NCBI RefSeq assembly: GCF_003385395.1
Contig: NZ_QNUG01000012.1
Coordinates: forward strand, 1-64,000
DNA: 64,000 bases
DNA from: Epilithonimonas hispanica
GTDB taxonomy: Bacteria > Bacteroidota > Bacteroidia > Flavobacteriales > Weeksellaceae
Reading direction: 5' to 3'
This document shows, piece after piece, positions 44,996 to 53,648 of this stretch (positions are counted from its first letter, which is position 1; each line of letters begins with the position of its first letter). Position numbers and translations under genes: made by a program. Below the pieces are notes generated by a model that worked only from the letters and a program-made list of their open reading frames with translations, was not told the origin of the DNA and made no database searches.

Positions 44996-46522
44996 TTGGA
45001 AAAAGAATACGACATATTGGTTATCGGAAGCGGTTTAGGAGGTCTTGTTTCGGCGCTTATTTTGGCGAAAGAAGGTCTGAAAGTTTGCGTATTGGAAAAA
45101 AATAATCAATATGGTGGTAATCTGCAGACTTTTTCCAGAGACAAACTTATTTTTGATACCGGTGTTCATTATTTAGGTGGCTTGTCAGAAGGTCAAAATC
45201 TCAATCAATATTTCACGTACCTCGGAATAATGAACGGTTTGAATCTGAAAAAACTGGACGAAAATGGCTTTGATAAAATCACTTTCGATAATGATGATTT
45301 AGAGTATCCACATTCTCAAGATTATGACAATTTCGTGGAGCAACTTTCCAAATTTTTCCCTGAAGAAAAAGAAAATATTATCAAGTATTGTGATGGAATT
45401 CAGGAGGTTTGCGCTCAGTTTTCACGTTACAGCCTTTACAGAAAAGAAAAGTATAGTGACGAGATTCTCTATACCAATGCCAAAGATTTTATAGATTCTG
45501 TCACTTCAAACGAAAAGTTGAGAGCTGTTTTGGCAGGTTCTAATTTTCTATATGCAGGAGTTGGCGAGAAAACGCCTTTGTATGTTCACGCTCTTACTGT
45601 CAATTCTTATATCGAAAGTGCTTTCAAATGCATTAATGGCGGAAGTCAGATCACAAAATTATTAATCAGAGAACTCAGAAAACATGGTGCTGAAGTTTAT
45701 AAACATTCTGAAGTTTGCCAATTTATTTATAACGAAGAAAATCATCTGAAAGCTGTTGAAACCAAATGTGGGAAACAATTCTTCGCAAAACGGTTTATTT
45801 CTAATATCGATATCCGAAGAACAGTTGAACTAATAGGAGAAGATAAGCTGAAAAAATCTTACCTCAATCGTGTCAATGATTTGGAACCGGTTGTATCTTG
45901 TTTTTCAGTTTATATCAAATTGAAAGAAAACTCATTACCTTATTTCAATTGCAACTTTTATAATTATTCTTCCATAGAAAAAGTCTGGAATGCCAGTTCT
46001 CCATCAGCTGAAAATTGGCCGGAATGGTATATGCTTTCCGCCACACAATCCAAGCATAATCCAGATTTTGCCGAAAGTCTTACTGCTCTTGCTTATATGA
46101 ATTTTGATGAGGTTAAAGAATGGGAAAAAACACAAAATACCGTTGCTGAAAGCGAAGATAGAGGTAAAGCATACGAAGAATTTAAAAGTGAAAAAGCTAA
46201 AATTCTGATTCAGAAAATGGCTGAAAAGCATCCTTATATTTTAGATTCGATAGAAGAGATTTATACTTCAAGTCCATTATCATATCGTGATTATATCGGC
46301 TGTTACGAAGGCGGAATCTACGGTTATGTAAAAGATTCTCACAATCCGTTGAAAACCGTTTTCTCTGCCAAAACAAAAATTCCGAATCTTCTATTGACAG
46401 GTCAAACCGTTAATATGCACGGTATTTTGGGAGTAACGATTGGCGCATTTGTCACTTGTTCGGAGATTTTGGGAAAAGAATTGATTGACGATAGATTAAT
46501 GACAGTTATAAATAAGGATTGA
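44996..46522 (+). CDS. CrtI-like FAD-dependent oxidoreductase
   Basis: A 508-residue phytoene-desaturase/carotene-isomerase-type flavoprotein starting at TTG 20 bases after the repeat. The FAD motif is VIGSGLGGLVSALILA (residues 8-23) with NNQYGGNLQTF (about 40-50), and the C-terminal closing motif is LLLTGQTVNMHGILGVTIG (about 470-488). The family saturates or isomerises polyene double bonds. In flexirubin cluster context a role on the polyene acid, or in making the alkyl chains, is possible. It overlaps the next gene's start by one base. Confidence 0.84.
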   Translation: MEKEYDILVIGSGLGGLVSALILAKEGLKVCVLEKNNQYGGNLQTFSRDKLIFDTGVHYLGGLSEGQNLNQYFTYLGIMNGLNLKKLDENGFDKITFDNDDLEYPHSQDYDNFVEQLSKFFPEEKENIIKYCDGIQEVCAQFSRYSLYRKEKYSDEILYTNAKDFIDSVTSNEKLRAVLAGSNFLYAGVGEKTPLYVHALTVNSYIESAFKCINGGSQITKLLIRELRKHGAEVYKHSEVCQFIYNEENHLKAVETKCGKQFFAKRFISNIDIRRTVELIGEDKLKKSYLNRVNDLEPVVSCFSVYIKLKENSLPYFNCNFYNYSSIEKVWNASSPSAENWPEWYMLSATQSKHNPDFAESLTALAYMNFDEVKEWEKTQNTVAESEDRGKAYEEFKSEKAKILIQKMAEKHPYILDSIEEIYTSSPLSYRDYIGCYEGGIYGYVKDSHNPLKTVFSAKTKIPNLLLTGQTVNMHGILGVTIGAFVTCSEILGKELIDDRLMTVINKD

Positions 46523-48180
46523 TGAAAAAAGTTTTATTTTATCTTTTATTAATTCTAAGTCTTACTTCTTGTGGGATTTCCAAATCGATTCATCACGTTC
46601 CGGAAGTCGGTCAATATTCGCTTGAAATTCCGAAGGTTAACAAAATCAATGATTCGACATTTATTTTTAATCAAAATTATTTAACGAAAAATGAACAGCA
46701 ACTTTGGGAGCTTTATATCAAAGGCAATCCTTTGCAGTTAGGTTACAATAATGGTGCATTGACACAAGATCTGATGCAGAAACAGGAGGCGATTTTCTTT
46801 TCCAAGGTTGAAGATTTTGTTCCGTCAAAATTCAAACAAAAATTATTACGAAGTTTCTTAAAATGGTATAATCGTAAAATGTATCTGAATGTCCGTGACG
46901 ATTTTCAGGCAGAATTGTATGGATTATCTCAATATTCATCGGATAAATATAATTTTATTGCGCCTAAGTTTTTGAGAAGTATGTATCTGCACGGCGCTCA
47001 CGATATCGGTCACGCGATGCAGGATTTGATGATGGTTGGCTGTTCGTCTTTGGCTGTTTGGAATGAAAATACGGAAGATGGCGATTTGTTGATTGGGCGA
47101 AATTTTGATTTTTATGTCGGCGATGATTTTGCTAAAAATAAACTCATCGAATTTGTAGAAACGGAAAACGGAATTCCTTATATGTCCGTAAGCTGGCCGG
47201 GAATGATTGGCGTAGTTTCCGGAATGAATAAAGAAGGCATTACAGTGACAATCAACGCAGGGAAATCTAAAATTCCATTAACTGCAAAAACGCCAATTTC
47301 TTTTGTGACAAGAGAAATTCTTCAGTTTGCAAAAAATATTGACGAAGCAATTGCGATTGCCAAAAAACGAAAAGTCTTTGTCTCAGAATCGATTTTGGTT
47401 GGAAGTGCGAATGATAAAAATGCAATCATTATAGAAGTTTCTCCAGATAATTTTGGCGTTTATAAAGTTGAAAACTCAAGCAAATTGGTTTGTACAAATC
47501 ATTTTCAATCCGAAGCTTACAAAAATGATAAACGAAATCAAAAATACATTGTAGCAAGCCATTCGGAATATCGATATGAGAAACTACAGGAACTTTTAGA
47601 TGAAAATCCAAAACTCAATCCGGAAAAAATGGCTTCGATTCTTCGAGATAAATCTGGCTTGAAAGGAGAGAAGATTGGTTATGGAAATGAGAAAGCGCTT
47701 AATCAGCTTTTAGCACATCACGCTGTAATTTTTTCGCCAGAGAAAAAACTGGTTTGGGTTTCCTCAAATCCTTATCAGTTGGGAGAATTTGTCTGTTATG
47801 ATTTGAATGAAATCTTTTCTGATAAACGTTTGCAAAATGGAAAATTTGCCAAGTCAGAACTGAATATCGCAAAAGATCCTTTTGTCGATTCTCAGGAATT
47901 TGAAAATTATGAAGTCTATAAGATGATTAATGTAGAAGTGAATGATGCAATTGAAAATGAAAATGTTTTGCTAAGCGAAGATTCGATTGCTTATTATCAA
48001 TCTCTGAATCCAGATTTTTGGTGGGTTTATTATCAAGCCGGAAAATATTATTTTAAACAAAAAGAATATTCTAAAGCTAAAGTTGAATTTGAAATGGCAT
48101 TGACAAAGGAAATCACAACAGTTCCAGATAAAGAAAATGTAGAGAAATACTTGAAGAAAACCTTAAAGAAATTAAATTAA
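46522..48180 (+). CDS. C45-family autoproteolytic acyltransferase/hydrolase lipoprotein
   Basis: The 552-residue protein has a lipobox (SLTSC at about residue 18), so it is a predicted lipoprotein. The NTN-hydrolase domain has its nucleophile Cys after an autoprocessing site in MMVGCSSLAVWN (about residue 174), with NEDGDLLIGRNFDF-like conserved region close by. C45 proteins such as penicillin-N acyltransferase split or form amide/ester bonds. A TPR-like repeat closes the C-terminus (about 495-540). It may attach or release the polyene acyl group in the periplasm. Its stop codon overlaps the stop of the convergent glycosyltransferase. Confidence 0.8.
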   Translation: MKKVLFYLLLILSLTSCGISKSIHHVPEVGQYSLEIPKVNKINDSTFIFNQNYLTKNEQQLWELYIKGNPLQLGYNNGALTQDLMQKQEAIFFSKVEDFVPSKFKQKLLRSFLKWYNRKMYLNVRDDFQAELYGLSQYSSDKYNFIAPKFLRSMYLHGAHDIGHAMQDLMMVGCSSLAVWNENTEDGDLLIGRNFDFYVGDDFAKNKLIEFVETENGIPYMSVSWPGMIGVVSGMNKEGITVTINAGKSKIPLTAKTPISFVTREILQFAKNIDEAIAIAKKRKVFVSESILVGSANDKNAIIIEVSPDNFGVYKVENSSKLVCTNHFQSEAYKNDKRNQKYIVASHSEYRYEKLQELLDENPKLNPEKMASILRDKSGLKGEKIGYGNEKALNQLLAHHAVIFSPEKKLVWVSSNPYQLGEFVCYDLNEIFSDKRLQNGKFAKSELNIAKDPFVDSQEFENYEVYKMINVEVNDAIENENVLLSEDSIAYYQSLNPDFWWVYYQAGKYYFKQKEYSKAKVEFEMALTKEITTVPDKENVEKYLKKTLKKLN

Positions 48181-49349
48181 GGTTTGTCCGGATTCACTTT
48201 ATTCAGGAAAAAATAAAATCCCAATCCGAAAATTGTGGCAACAGTAGTCGCAAGAATAAAACTCCCAATCACATATTGTAGCAGATTGTTTTTTACCAAT
48301 TCGAAATCTAAATCGTGATTCAGAAAATCACTTTCTCCACTCACAAACGGTGCTCCAATAAACAATGAACCAGCGATAATAAACGGAATAAACGGGGGTA
48401 AACTGATATTAGATGCAACAAATGCCAAAACCTTGTTCAGTTTAAAAAGAACAGACAAAGAAATCACCAGCGCAGTCTGAAATCCCCAAAACGGAGAAAG
48501 CCCGAAAAAAATTCCTAATGCAATAGAAAAAGCTTTGTTGCAATTGCTTCCGTCGCTTTCCAGAACATCTTCTTTTATAAATTTTCTAAGACTTTTTTTT
48601 TTGAAATTCCTGATGAAGTTTCTAGGGATTATATAAATTAAAGTAATGAAAACCAATATTGTATTCAGGATGCTGATTCTCGTAAAATCTTTGAATGGTC
48701 GAAAATGGGAAACTCTTTCTGCAGGGTCATACAAAACTTTTACAGGAACATTCTTAACCGGAATGTGTCTCCACGCAGTTCTTACGATGATTTCAATTTC
48801 AAATTCAAATTTTGGCGTGAAATATTTTTTCGGAATTTTATTTAATGGATAAAGTCTGTAACCGGATTGTGTATCTTCCAATTTGATTCCGGTCTCAAAC
48901 CAAAACCAGAAGTTAGAAAAATTGTTCCCGAAACTACTTTTTCTTGGGATTCCATCTTGTGACATATTTCGATTTCCAATCAGAAGAACATCTTCTTTTT
49001 TTTCTAACAAAGCTTCCACAAAAACTGGAATATCGTCAGGATAATGTTGCCCATCAGAATCAATGGTGATGGCAAAATCAAAACCTAATTCTTTTGCTTT
49101 CCTGAAACCTATTTTAAGTGCATTTCCTTTTCCTTTGTTTTCAGATAAACTAAAGATTGAAATTTGAGAATAACTGCTAAGAATCTGATTGGTAGAATCA
49201 GTTGAACCATCGTTGACCACAATAATACTTTCGGTATAATCTAATACGCCGTCAATCACTCTTTTCAGAGTTTTTTCGTTGTTGTAAGTAGGAATTAAAA
49301 TGCAGATTTTCTTTTCAGAAATGGCGTTTTGAACTTCTTGGATGGTCAT
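48177..49349 (-). CDS. Glycosyltransferase family 2 fused to DUF2062
   Basis: The 390-residue protein has an N-terminal GT2 domain (about 15-230: ILIPTYNNEKTLK, VVNDGSTDSTN, TIDSDGQHYPDD with the metal-binding acidic cluster). The C-terminal half is a DUF2062 membrane region (about 285-385: FSIALGIFFGLSPFWGF, KVLAFVASNISLPPFIPFI). This fusion is common in aryl-polyene and flexirubin clusters. The sugar and acceptor are unknown. It ends the leftward operon. Confidence 0.87.
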   Translation of the reverse strand: MTIQEVQNAISEKKICILIPTYNNEKTLKRVIDGVLDYTESIIVVNDGSTDSTNQILSSYSQISIFSLSENKGKGNALKIGFRKAKELGFDFAITIDSDGQHYPDDIPVFVEALLEKKEDVLLIGNRNMSQDGIPRKSSFGNNFSNFWFWFETGIKLEDTQSGYRLYPLNKIPKKYFTPKFEFEIEIIVRTAWRHIPVKNVPVKVLYDPAERVSHFRPFKDFTRISILNTILVFITLIYIIPRNFIRNFKKKSLRKFIKEDVLESDGSNCNKAFSIALGIFFGLSPFWGFQTALVISLSVLFKLNKVLAFVASNISLPPFIPFIIAGSLFIGAPFVSGESDFLNHDLDFELVKNNLLQYVIGSFILATTVATIFGLGFYFFLNKVNPDKP

Positions 49350-49834
49350 TATTTTAAAGTCGCTTTTTCTGCAGTGGTCATTGTTTTGGATTGTGCAACA
49401 AATTTCTTGATGTAACTTTTCAATGCAGAATTTTGCTTACGGTAATTGCTGAGGATGAATTCTTTATCTTCTTTAAGATTCTTATTGTAACCTACAATTT
49501 TTGGAATATTTTCCTGAACACTTAATCTTATTAATCTAAGTTCTGTATTGTTCGGATTACTTTTTATTAGGCTTTCCAGATTGCTTGCTCCAGATTTTAC
49601 GAGTGCTTTTCTTTTACCGTCTGTTGTTACCTTTGCTTCCAAAACTTTTGCTGCAGCTTTGTAGCCAGAGATTACAGGGTCAGAAGATTTTTTTTTGTCA
49701 GCAATTTCTATGAAGTTTTTAGCATTTTCTTTGGACTGATTGGCAACTGCGTAACTGTCTCTCAAAGCTTCCAAATCAGAAGTTTGAAAGAACATAACGA
49801 AAGCTGCAAATAGAAGAGATAACATCAGTTTCAT
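49349..49834 (-). CDS. Small exported protein of the flexirubin operon
   Basis: The 161-residue protein has a signal peptide (about 1-17), then an all-alpha lysine-rich mature part (KESKENAKNFIEIA-like helices, GYKAAAKVLEAKV, NLESLIKSNPNN). It overlaps the glycosyltransferase start by one base and follows the dehydratase-like gene by two. Function is unknown; it would sit in the periplasm near LolA and the lipoprotein. Confidence 0.7.
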   Translation of the reverse strand: MKLMLSLLFAAFVMFFQTSDLEALRDSYAVANQSKENAKNFIEIADKKKSSDPVISGYKAAAKVLEAKVTTDGKRKALVKSGASNLESLIKSNPNNTELRLIRLSVQENIPKIVGYNKNLKEDKEFILSNYRKQNSALKSYIKKFVAQSKTMTTAEKATLK

Positions 49835-49836
49835 AA

Positions 49837-50214
49837 CTATATTTTTTTATAGGTAACTGATAATTTCAATGCAATAGTTTCGCCAAAAGTGGTCGTGTTT
49901 TTTACTTTTATTTCGTCTTCGTTCTCGTTGATGTCTAATTCTAAAACCAAATCCGGTGTTTCGATTGGATTAATGATGGCCATAAACTTCACATTAGAAG
50001 CCGATTTTAGGAAGAGTTTAGACTTGGTAAATTCTTCCGTCAAATCTTTCACAATCTGCATCATACAAACACCTGGAGTCACTGGATTTCCAGGGAAATG
50101 GCCATTGAAAATTTGATGGTTTTTGTTTAAAGTAATATTAGCCTTAAAACCTTTTTCAGTTTTTTCGTGAGCGGTAACAGCGTAAAAATCATTAAGAATG
50201 CTCTGCATAATCAT
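49837..50214 (-). CDS. FabZ-like hotdog protein with altered catalytic Glu
   Basis: The 125-residue hotdog protein has the FabZ helix start GHFPGNPVTPGVCMMQ (about residues 36-51). The His of HFPG is present, but the position of the catalytic Glu in FabZ reads Gln (MMQIVKDL), so dehydration may be weak or lost. ATGA overlap with the upstream lipoprotein gene favours the start at 50214; ATG at 50208 is an alternative. It could be a non-catalytic partner of the other hotdog proteins in the cluster. Confidence 0.8.
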   Translation of the reverse strand: MIMQSILNDFYAVTAHEKTEKGFKANITLNKNHQIFNGHFPGNPVTPGVCMMQIVKDLTEEFTKSKLFLKSASNVKFMAIINPIETPDLVLELDINENEDEIKVKNTTTFGETIALKLSVTYKKI

Positions 50215-50846
50215 TCGGTATCCGTGATTTGAAAGAGTTTTATATTGATTTTAAAATCTTTGTGCTGTAAATCAATACTATCTGCGAAGATATGTTTTTT
50301 CGCATCAAAAGTAAAATCGATTTTTTCTCTGTTGTTCTTCGTGTAAACCACTTTTTTCAATAGAGAATTGTCTTTGTTGTAAAACAAATAATAAGATTGA
50401 TTATTGATTTTGGAAAGATAAATTTTAGAATTGTCGTCTTCAAAACTTTCTGTGACAGGATATTCTCTTTTCAGAAGTCTTTGAAAATCATTCTTTAAGA
50501 AATTAATGACTATTTTTTTATCCAAATCAGGAAGAACATAATTGAGTTTGAAATCATTATCAGAAAGCTCAAAATCAATCAGTTTGTTTCCAAAATCGGA
50601 AGTCATTGCGACACGATGAGTGGTTTGATTAATTTTTTTTATGATTAAAATCCCGCTAACGTGATTGTTATAAATATCCATTTGACATTTATAAACATAA
50701 TCTTCGTTCGACGAAAAATAGAGATTTTCAACCGTTGTTTTAGAATTAGAAATCGATTTTACGTCTGTTAATTCGTAGGTTTTGCACGAAACAAATAGCA
50801 AAAAAATCAAACTATAAAGAAAACTCGGAAGCAGAAATCGGCGCAT
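50211..50846 (-). CDS. Lipoprotein of the flexirubin operon, unknown family
   Basis: Starting at the ATG at 50846, the 211-residue protein has a signal sequence ending in the lipobox FVSC (Cys about residue 20). The mature domain is beta-rich (VYKCQMDIYNNHVSGILIIKK, KIVINFLKND, IYLSKINNQSYYLFYNKD), similar in style to LolA/LolB-like half-barrels. It overlaps the lolA-like gene by 35 bases. A LolB-like acceptor for LolA cargo is plausible but not shown. Confidence 0.7.
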   Translation of the reverse strand: MRRFLLPSFLYSLIFLLFVSCKTYELTDVKSISNSKTTVENLYFSSNEDYVYKCQMDIYNNHVSGILIIKKINQTTHRVAMTSDFGNKLIDFELSDNDFKLNYVLPDLDKKIVINFLKNDFQRLLKREYPVTESFEDDNSKIYLSKINNQSYYLFYNKDNSLLKKVVYTKNNREKIDFTFDAKKHIFADSIDLQHKDFKINIKLFQITDTE

Positions 50847-51438
50847 TGATTTTTGTGTTTTTGAAAACAATATTCGTTGTATCTCCCGAAGCTTCCGTCA
50901 TATTAACCTGAGAAACAGTTGATTCGTTTTTAGAGAATTGCAATTCGATTTGCTTAATGTATTTCAATAATTGAGAGGATTTTGGGAGAAATGTAGCAAT
51001 GTTATAATTACTATTTTTAGAATATCTGACTACAAACTCTGGGTCGTTGAACATATGTCCATTAGAGCTTCTGACAATCAGTTTGTTGATTTTTTCAAAG
51101 GTTTTGCTTTTTGCATCAACAGAGGATTTTTTTCCCTGGTCGTTGATGTAGATTTTGTTGTCCTTGAAAACAATGCTGTATTGATAAGGCTTTGTGTATT
51201 TCCAACTCAGTGAATTTGGGGATTTTAAAGACATTTTTCCGTAAGTCACAATGCTTTTGTCCAGAAAATCCAATTTTTTGGTTTGAGTAAAATCTGCCTG
51301 CAAAGTTTTGATTTCTTTGGTTTCAGAAGAAACTTTTGTCACAAACGCTTTTGCTTCTGCAGAAGACATCGCAGAATTTTGTGCAAAAACGAAGCTTGAA
51401 ATTAATAAAAATGCGCCTAAAGCAATATTCTTAATCAT
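50812..51438 (-). CDS. LolA-like outer-membrane lipoprotein carrier
   Basis: The 208-residue periplasmic protein has a signal peptide (1-19, ending FAQ) and a LolA fold: LQADFTQTKKLDFLDKSIVTYGKM (about 43-66), SWKYTKPYQYSIVFKDNKIYI (about 74-94). LolA-like proteins in aryl-polyene clusters are thought to move the lipid-linked pigment across the periplasm. It lies downstream of a repeat element and upstream of the lipoprotein gene in the same operon. Confidence 0.85.
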   Translation of the reverse strand: MIKNIALGAFLLISSFVFAQNSAMSSAEAKAFVTKVSSETKEIKTLQADFTQTKKLDFLDKSIVTYGKMSLKSPNSLSWKYTKPYQYSIVFKDNKIYINDQGKKSSVDAKSKTFEKINKLIVRSSNGHMFNDPEFVVRYSKNSNYNIATFLPKSSQLLKYIKQIELQFSKNESTVSQVNMTEASGDTTNIVFKNTKINAPISASEFSL

Positions 51439-51458
51439 TATTTTTACTTTTTAGTTTT

Positions 51459-51613
51459 AACCACAAAAGTCACAAAAGTTTTTACATCTTCTTAAGCTAA
51501 TATTCTTTATTTAAAGAGCATAAAAGATTTTAAAATCTCCTATTTTGTTAACTTTTACAATCGAAGATTTAAACTTTAATAATAAAATTGAATCTTTTGT
51601 AACTTTTGTGGTT
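51459..51613. repeat. Inverted-terminus repeat element, 155 bases
   Basis: AACCACAAAAGTCACAAAAG (51459-51478) is matched in inverted orientation by 51594-51613 with one difference. The right end runs into the stop codon of the deacetylase gene (minus-strand TAA at 51613-51615), so the element abuts coding sequence. The interior has small palindromes (AGATTTTAAAATCT). Confidence 0.8.
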
Positions 51614-52347
51614 TAAAAATCATCCATCGTGAAAGTCGAATACTTTTCACGCTCCAAAAATAACAATAATTCGACCAAAACGTTGTAGGTTTTCTCCGAA
51701 GTGTCGTGGAGTAGAATAATACTTCCTTTGTTGAGATTTTTCGTGATTCTGTTATAGATTTTCTTTTCGTCGTCAATTACTGTATCAAGCGAACGTACAT
51801 TCCAGCCAATGCTTTTTTTCTGAGTTTTTTTGATGGCTTTTGCAATATTCGGATTGGTGACTCCGAAAGGTGGACGATAAAAATTAGTTTTAATATTCCC
51901 GATTTTAGAAATTACTTCATCACATTTTTCAATTTCCTCAATCATTTTTGAGCTTGATAAAAATCCGGTGTTATTCGAATGAGAATAAGTGTGATTTCCA
52001 ATTGTGTGACCTTCAGCAATGATTCTTTGAAAGGTTTCAGGATATTTTTCAATCTGTTTTCCGATGCAAAAAAATGTTACTTTGGTATTTTTTTCTTTCA
52101 ATAAATCTAAAAACTCAGGAGTTAATTCAGTCGGACCATCATCAAAAGTCAATGCAACTTCCTTGATTTTTGTTCTTTTATGCGTAATACTGTTGACAAA
52201 ATATCCTAATTCAATATCAAAAGAACCCCAAACAACAACCGCAGAAAACAGCAAGAAACAAAACAGATACACCCAAAAAGTCCCGTGAAACGTATAAATA
52301 AAAGCATTGCAGAAAAGATAAAATAGGATAAATGGGTAATGTTTCAT
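51613..52347 (-). CDS. Polysaccharide deacetylase family protein
   Basis: The 244-residue protein has an N-terminal membrane anchor (about 3-40, FILFYLFCNAFIYTF and WVYLFCFLLFSAVVVWG). A NodB-type catalytic domain follows, with EVALTFDDGPTELTPEFL (about 64-81) and IGNHTYSHSN (about 117-126) as metal ligands. Members remove acetyl or similar groups from sugars or act on other esters/amides. It occurs in many flexirubin clusters, but its substrate there is unknown. A repeat element forms its 3' boundary. Confidence 0.87.
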   Translation of the reverse strand: MKHYPFILFYLFCNAFIYTFHGTFWVYLFCFLLFSAVVVWGSFDIELGYFVNSITHKRTKIKEVALTFDDGPTELTPEFLDLLKEKNTKVTFFCIGKQIEKYPETFQRIIAEGHTIGNHTYSHSNNTGFLSSSKMIEEIEKCDEVISKIGNIKTNFYRPPFGVTNPNIAKAIKKTQKKSIGWNVRSLDTVIDDEKKIYNRITKNLNKGSIILLHDTSEKTYNVLVELLLFLEREKYSTFTMDDF

Positions 52348-52400
52348 CTGAATTTTTGGTTTAAAATATTCCGTTTCTTAAAGAGCTTAAACGGTTTTTT

Positions 52401-52478
52401 TGTCATTCCGTAGGAATCTTGGCTTTATTTTAATATTGTTTAGATTCCACGCTTCAGTTCGTTTAGCTCTGAATGACA
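52401..52478. repeat. TGTCATTC inverted repeat element
   Basis: TGTCATTC (52401-52408) has its exact inverse GAATGACA at 52471-52478, and AGGAATCT (52412-52419) is mirrored by AGATTCC near 52442. This TCATTCC...GGAATGA form is a common dispersed repeat type in flavobacteria. The 238-base gap 52348-52586 holds this element and the CTTTGC repeat, and no gene. Confidence 0.7.
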
Positions 52479-52507
52479 AAGACTCTATTTTTCCTTTGCT
52501 GAGTGAA

Positions 52508-52570
52508 ACGCCTTTGCGAACGAAAAAATATTTTCAAACTTTAAATAAAATCCTTGCGCTCTTTGCGTTA
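52508..52570. repeat. CTTTGC-type repeat, second copy
   Basis: ACGCCTTTGCGAACG (52508-52522) and CCTTGCGCTCTTTGCG (52552-52567) bracket an A/T-rich core. It matches the copy at 44828-44890 in order, spacing and core sequence (TTTTCAA, TAAAATCC). Confidence 0.65.
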
Positions 52571-52586
52571 AAAATAATTCAACAAA

Positions 52587-53648
52587 TTAAGCTTTTCCTA
52601 ACAAAACCAAACTATGATCATTTCCACCCAAATGATTATAAAGTAAAATATTTTTCACTTCCTCTTTTTTTACAGAATTAATCTTCATCACTTCCGGAAT
52701 CTCTTGATTTTTCAAAATATGACAAGCCATAAATGTTGAGAAACCACTGGCTGTATTGAATTCTCCACTTAAATGTTTGTAATATAATAATGAAGAGTTT
52801 TTAAATAAATCCATTGCGTTCGTATAATAAACATCCGATTTTGCATCTCCACTGAAACCCAAAATCACAGCATCAATTTCATCATTTTTTAAATTATTTT
52901 TAGCTAAAAAGTCTTCAACAAATTGTTGGGATTCTGCTAATTCTAATTTATTAATGATTTGAATATCTTTCAGTTGAGCATAAGAGCTTTCCGTTTTTTC
53001 TTTTCCTAACACAAAAAAGCTCGAACCTTCACCCCAAATTACACCTTCCGAATTAGAGTTTAAAAAATCAACAGGAAGATTTTTTTCTTCTTTAATGGTA
53101 TTGTTGAGTTTGTACAATTCCATTGTTCTGTCAGTCTGTTCATCTGTTGAACCTACTAAAACATTTTCCGCTTCGCCATCATTGATTTGAAGTTTCGCAT
53201 CCAACATCGAAAATTCCAAAGACGAAGACGTATTCACATAAGTGAAATTGTACGAGTGACATTGCAAACCTAAGGCAATCTGTCCAGAAACCGTATTATG
53301 AGTAGATTGAATAAAAAATGTAGGAGTCAGAAACTCTTCATTATTATCAATTACATTTTTTAGAAATTTTTCAGAATCCTGAGAACAACCCATTCCTGTT
53401 CCTACAATAATCGCATCAGGATTTTCAATTCCAGCTTCTTGTAATGCATATTTTGAAGCTACAGAACTCATTTTTACCGTTTTAGACATTCTTCTGCTTG
53501 CTGCAGGTGGAATGAATTCTTTATAATTCGGCTCAATTGCTTTTAAAAGTTGAACTGAATTTTGAGGTTGTAAATTCTCAAAGAAATTTTCATTTAAAGT
53601 GTCCTGCGCTGATATGCAGGCTACACTGTTGATGTAAACTGCACTCAC
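52587..53648 (-). CDS. Ketosynthase-like protein without catalytic Cys (chain-length-factor type)
   Basis: Starting at GTG 53648 (GTGA overlap with the upstream KS stop), the 353-residue protein has the thiolase/KS fold: IVGTGMGCS and HNTVSGQIAL. The nucleophile position reads Ser in YVNTSSSLEFS, and the usual GH loop is degraded (LSGEFNTASGF). It therefore looks like a KS-beta/chain-length-factor partner of the complete KS encoded directly upstream. Such pairs set polyene length in aryl-polyene systems. The paired arrangement and translational coupling strongly support a heterodimer. Confidence 0.85.
   Translation of the reverse strand: MSAVYINSVACISAQDTLNENFFENLQPQNSVQLLKAIEPNYKEFIPPAASRRMSKTVKMSSVASKYALQEAGIENPDAIIVGTGMGCSQDSEKFLKNVIDNNEEFLTPTFFIQSTHNTVSGQIALGLQCHSYNFTYVNTSSSLEFSMLDAKLQINDGEAENVLVGSTDEQTDRTMELYKLNNTIKEEKNLPVDFLNSNSEGVIWGEGSSFFVLGKEKTESSYAQLKDIQIINKLELAESQQFVEDFLAKNNLKNDEIDAVILGFSGDAKSDVYYTNAMDLFKNSSLLYYKHLSGEFNTASGFSTFMACHILKNQEIPEVMKINSVKKEEVKNILLYNHLGGNDHSLVLLGKA

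Noticed and set aside
52400-52681. 93-residue rightward ORF
   Set aside because: It covers the TGTCATTC and CTTTGC repeats and the C-terminus of the Cys-less KS on the opposite strand; composition is not protein-like.
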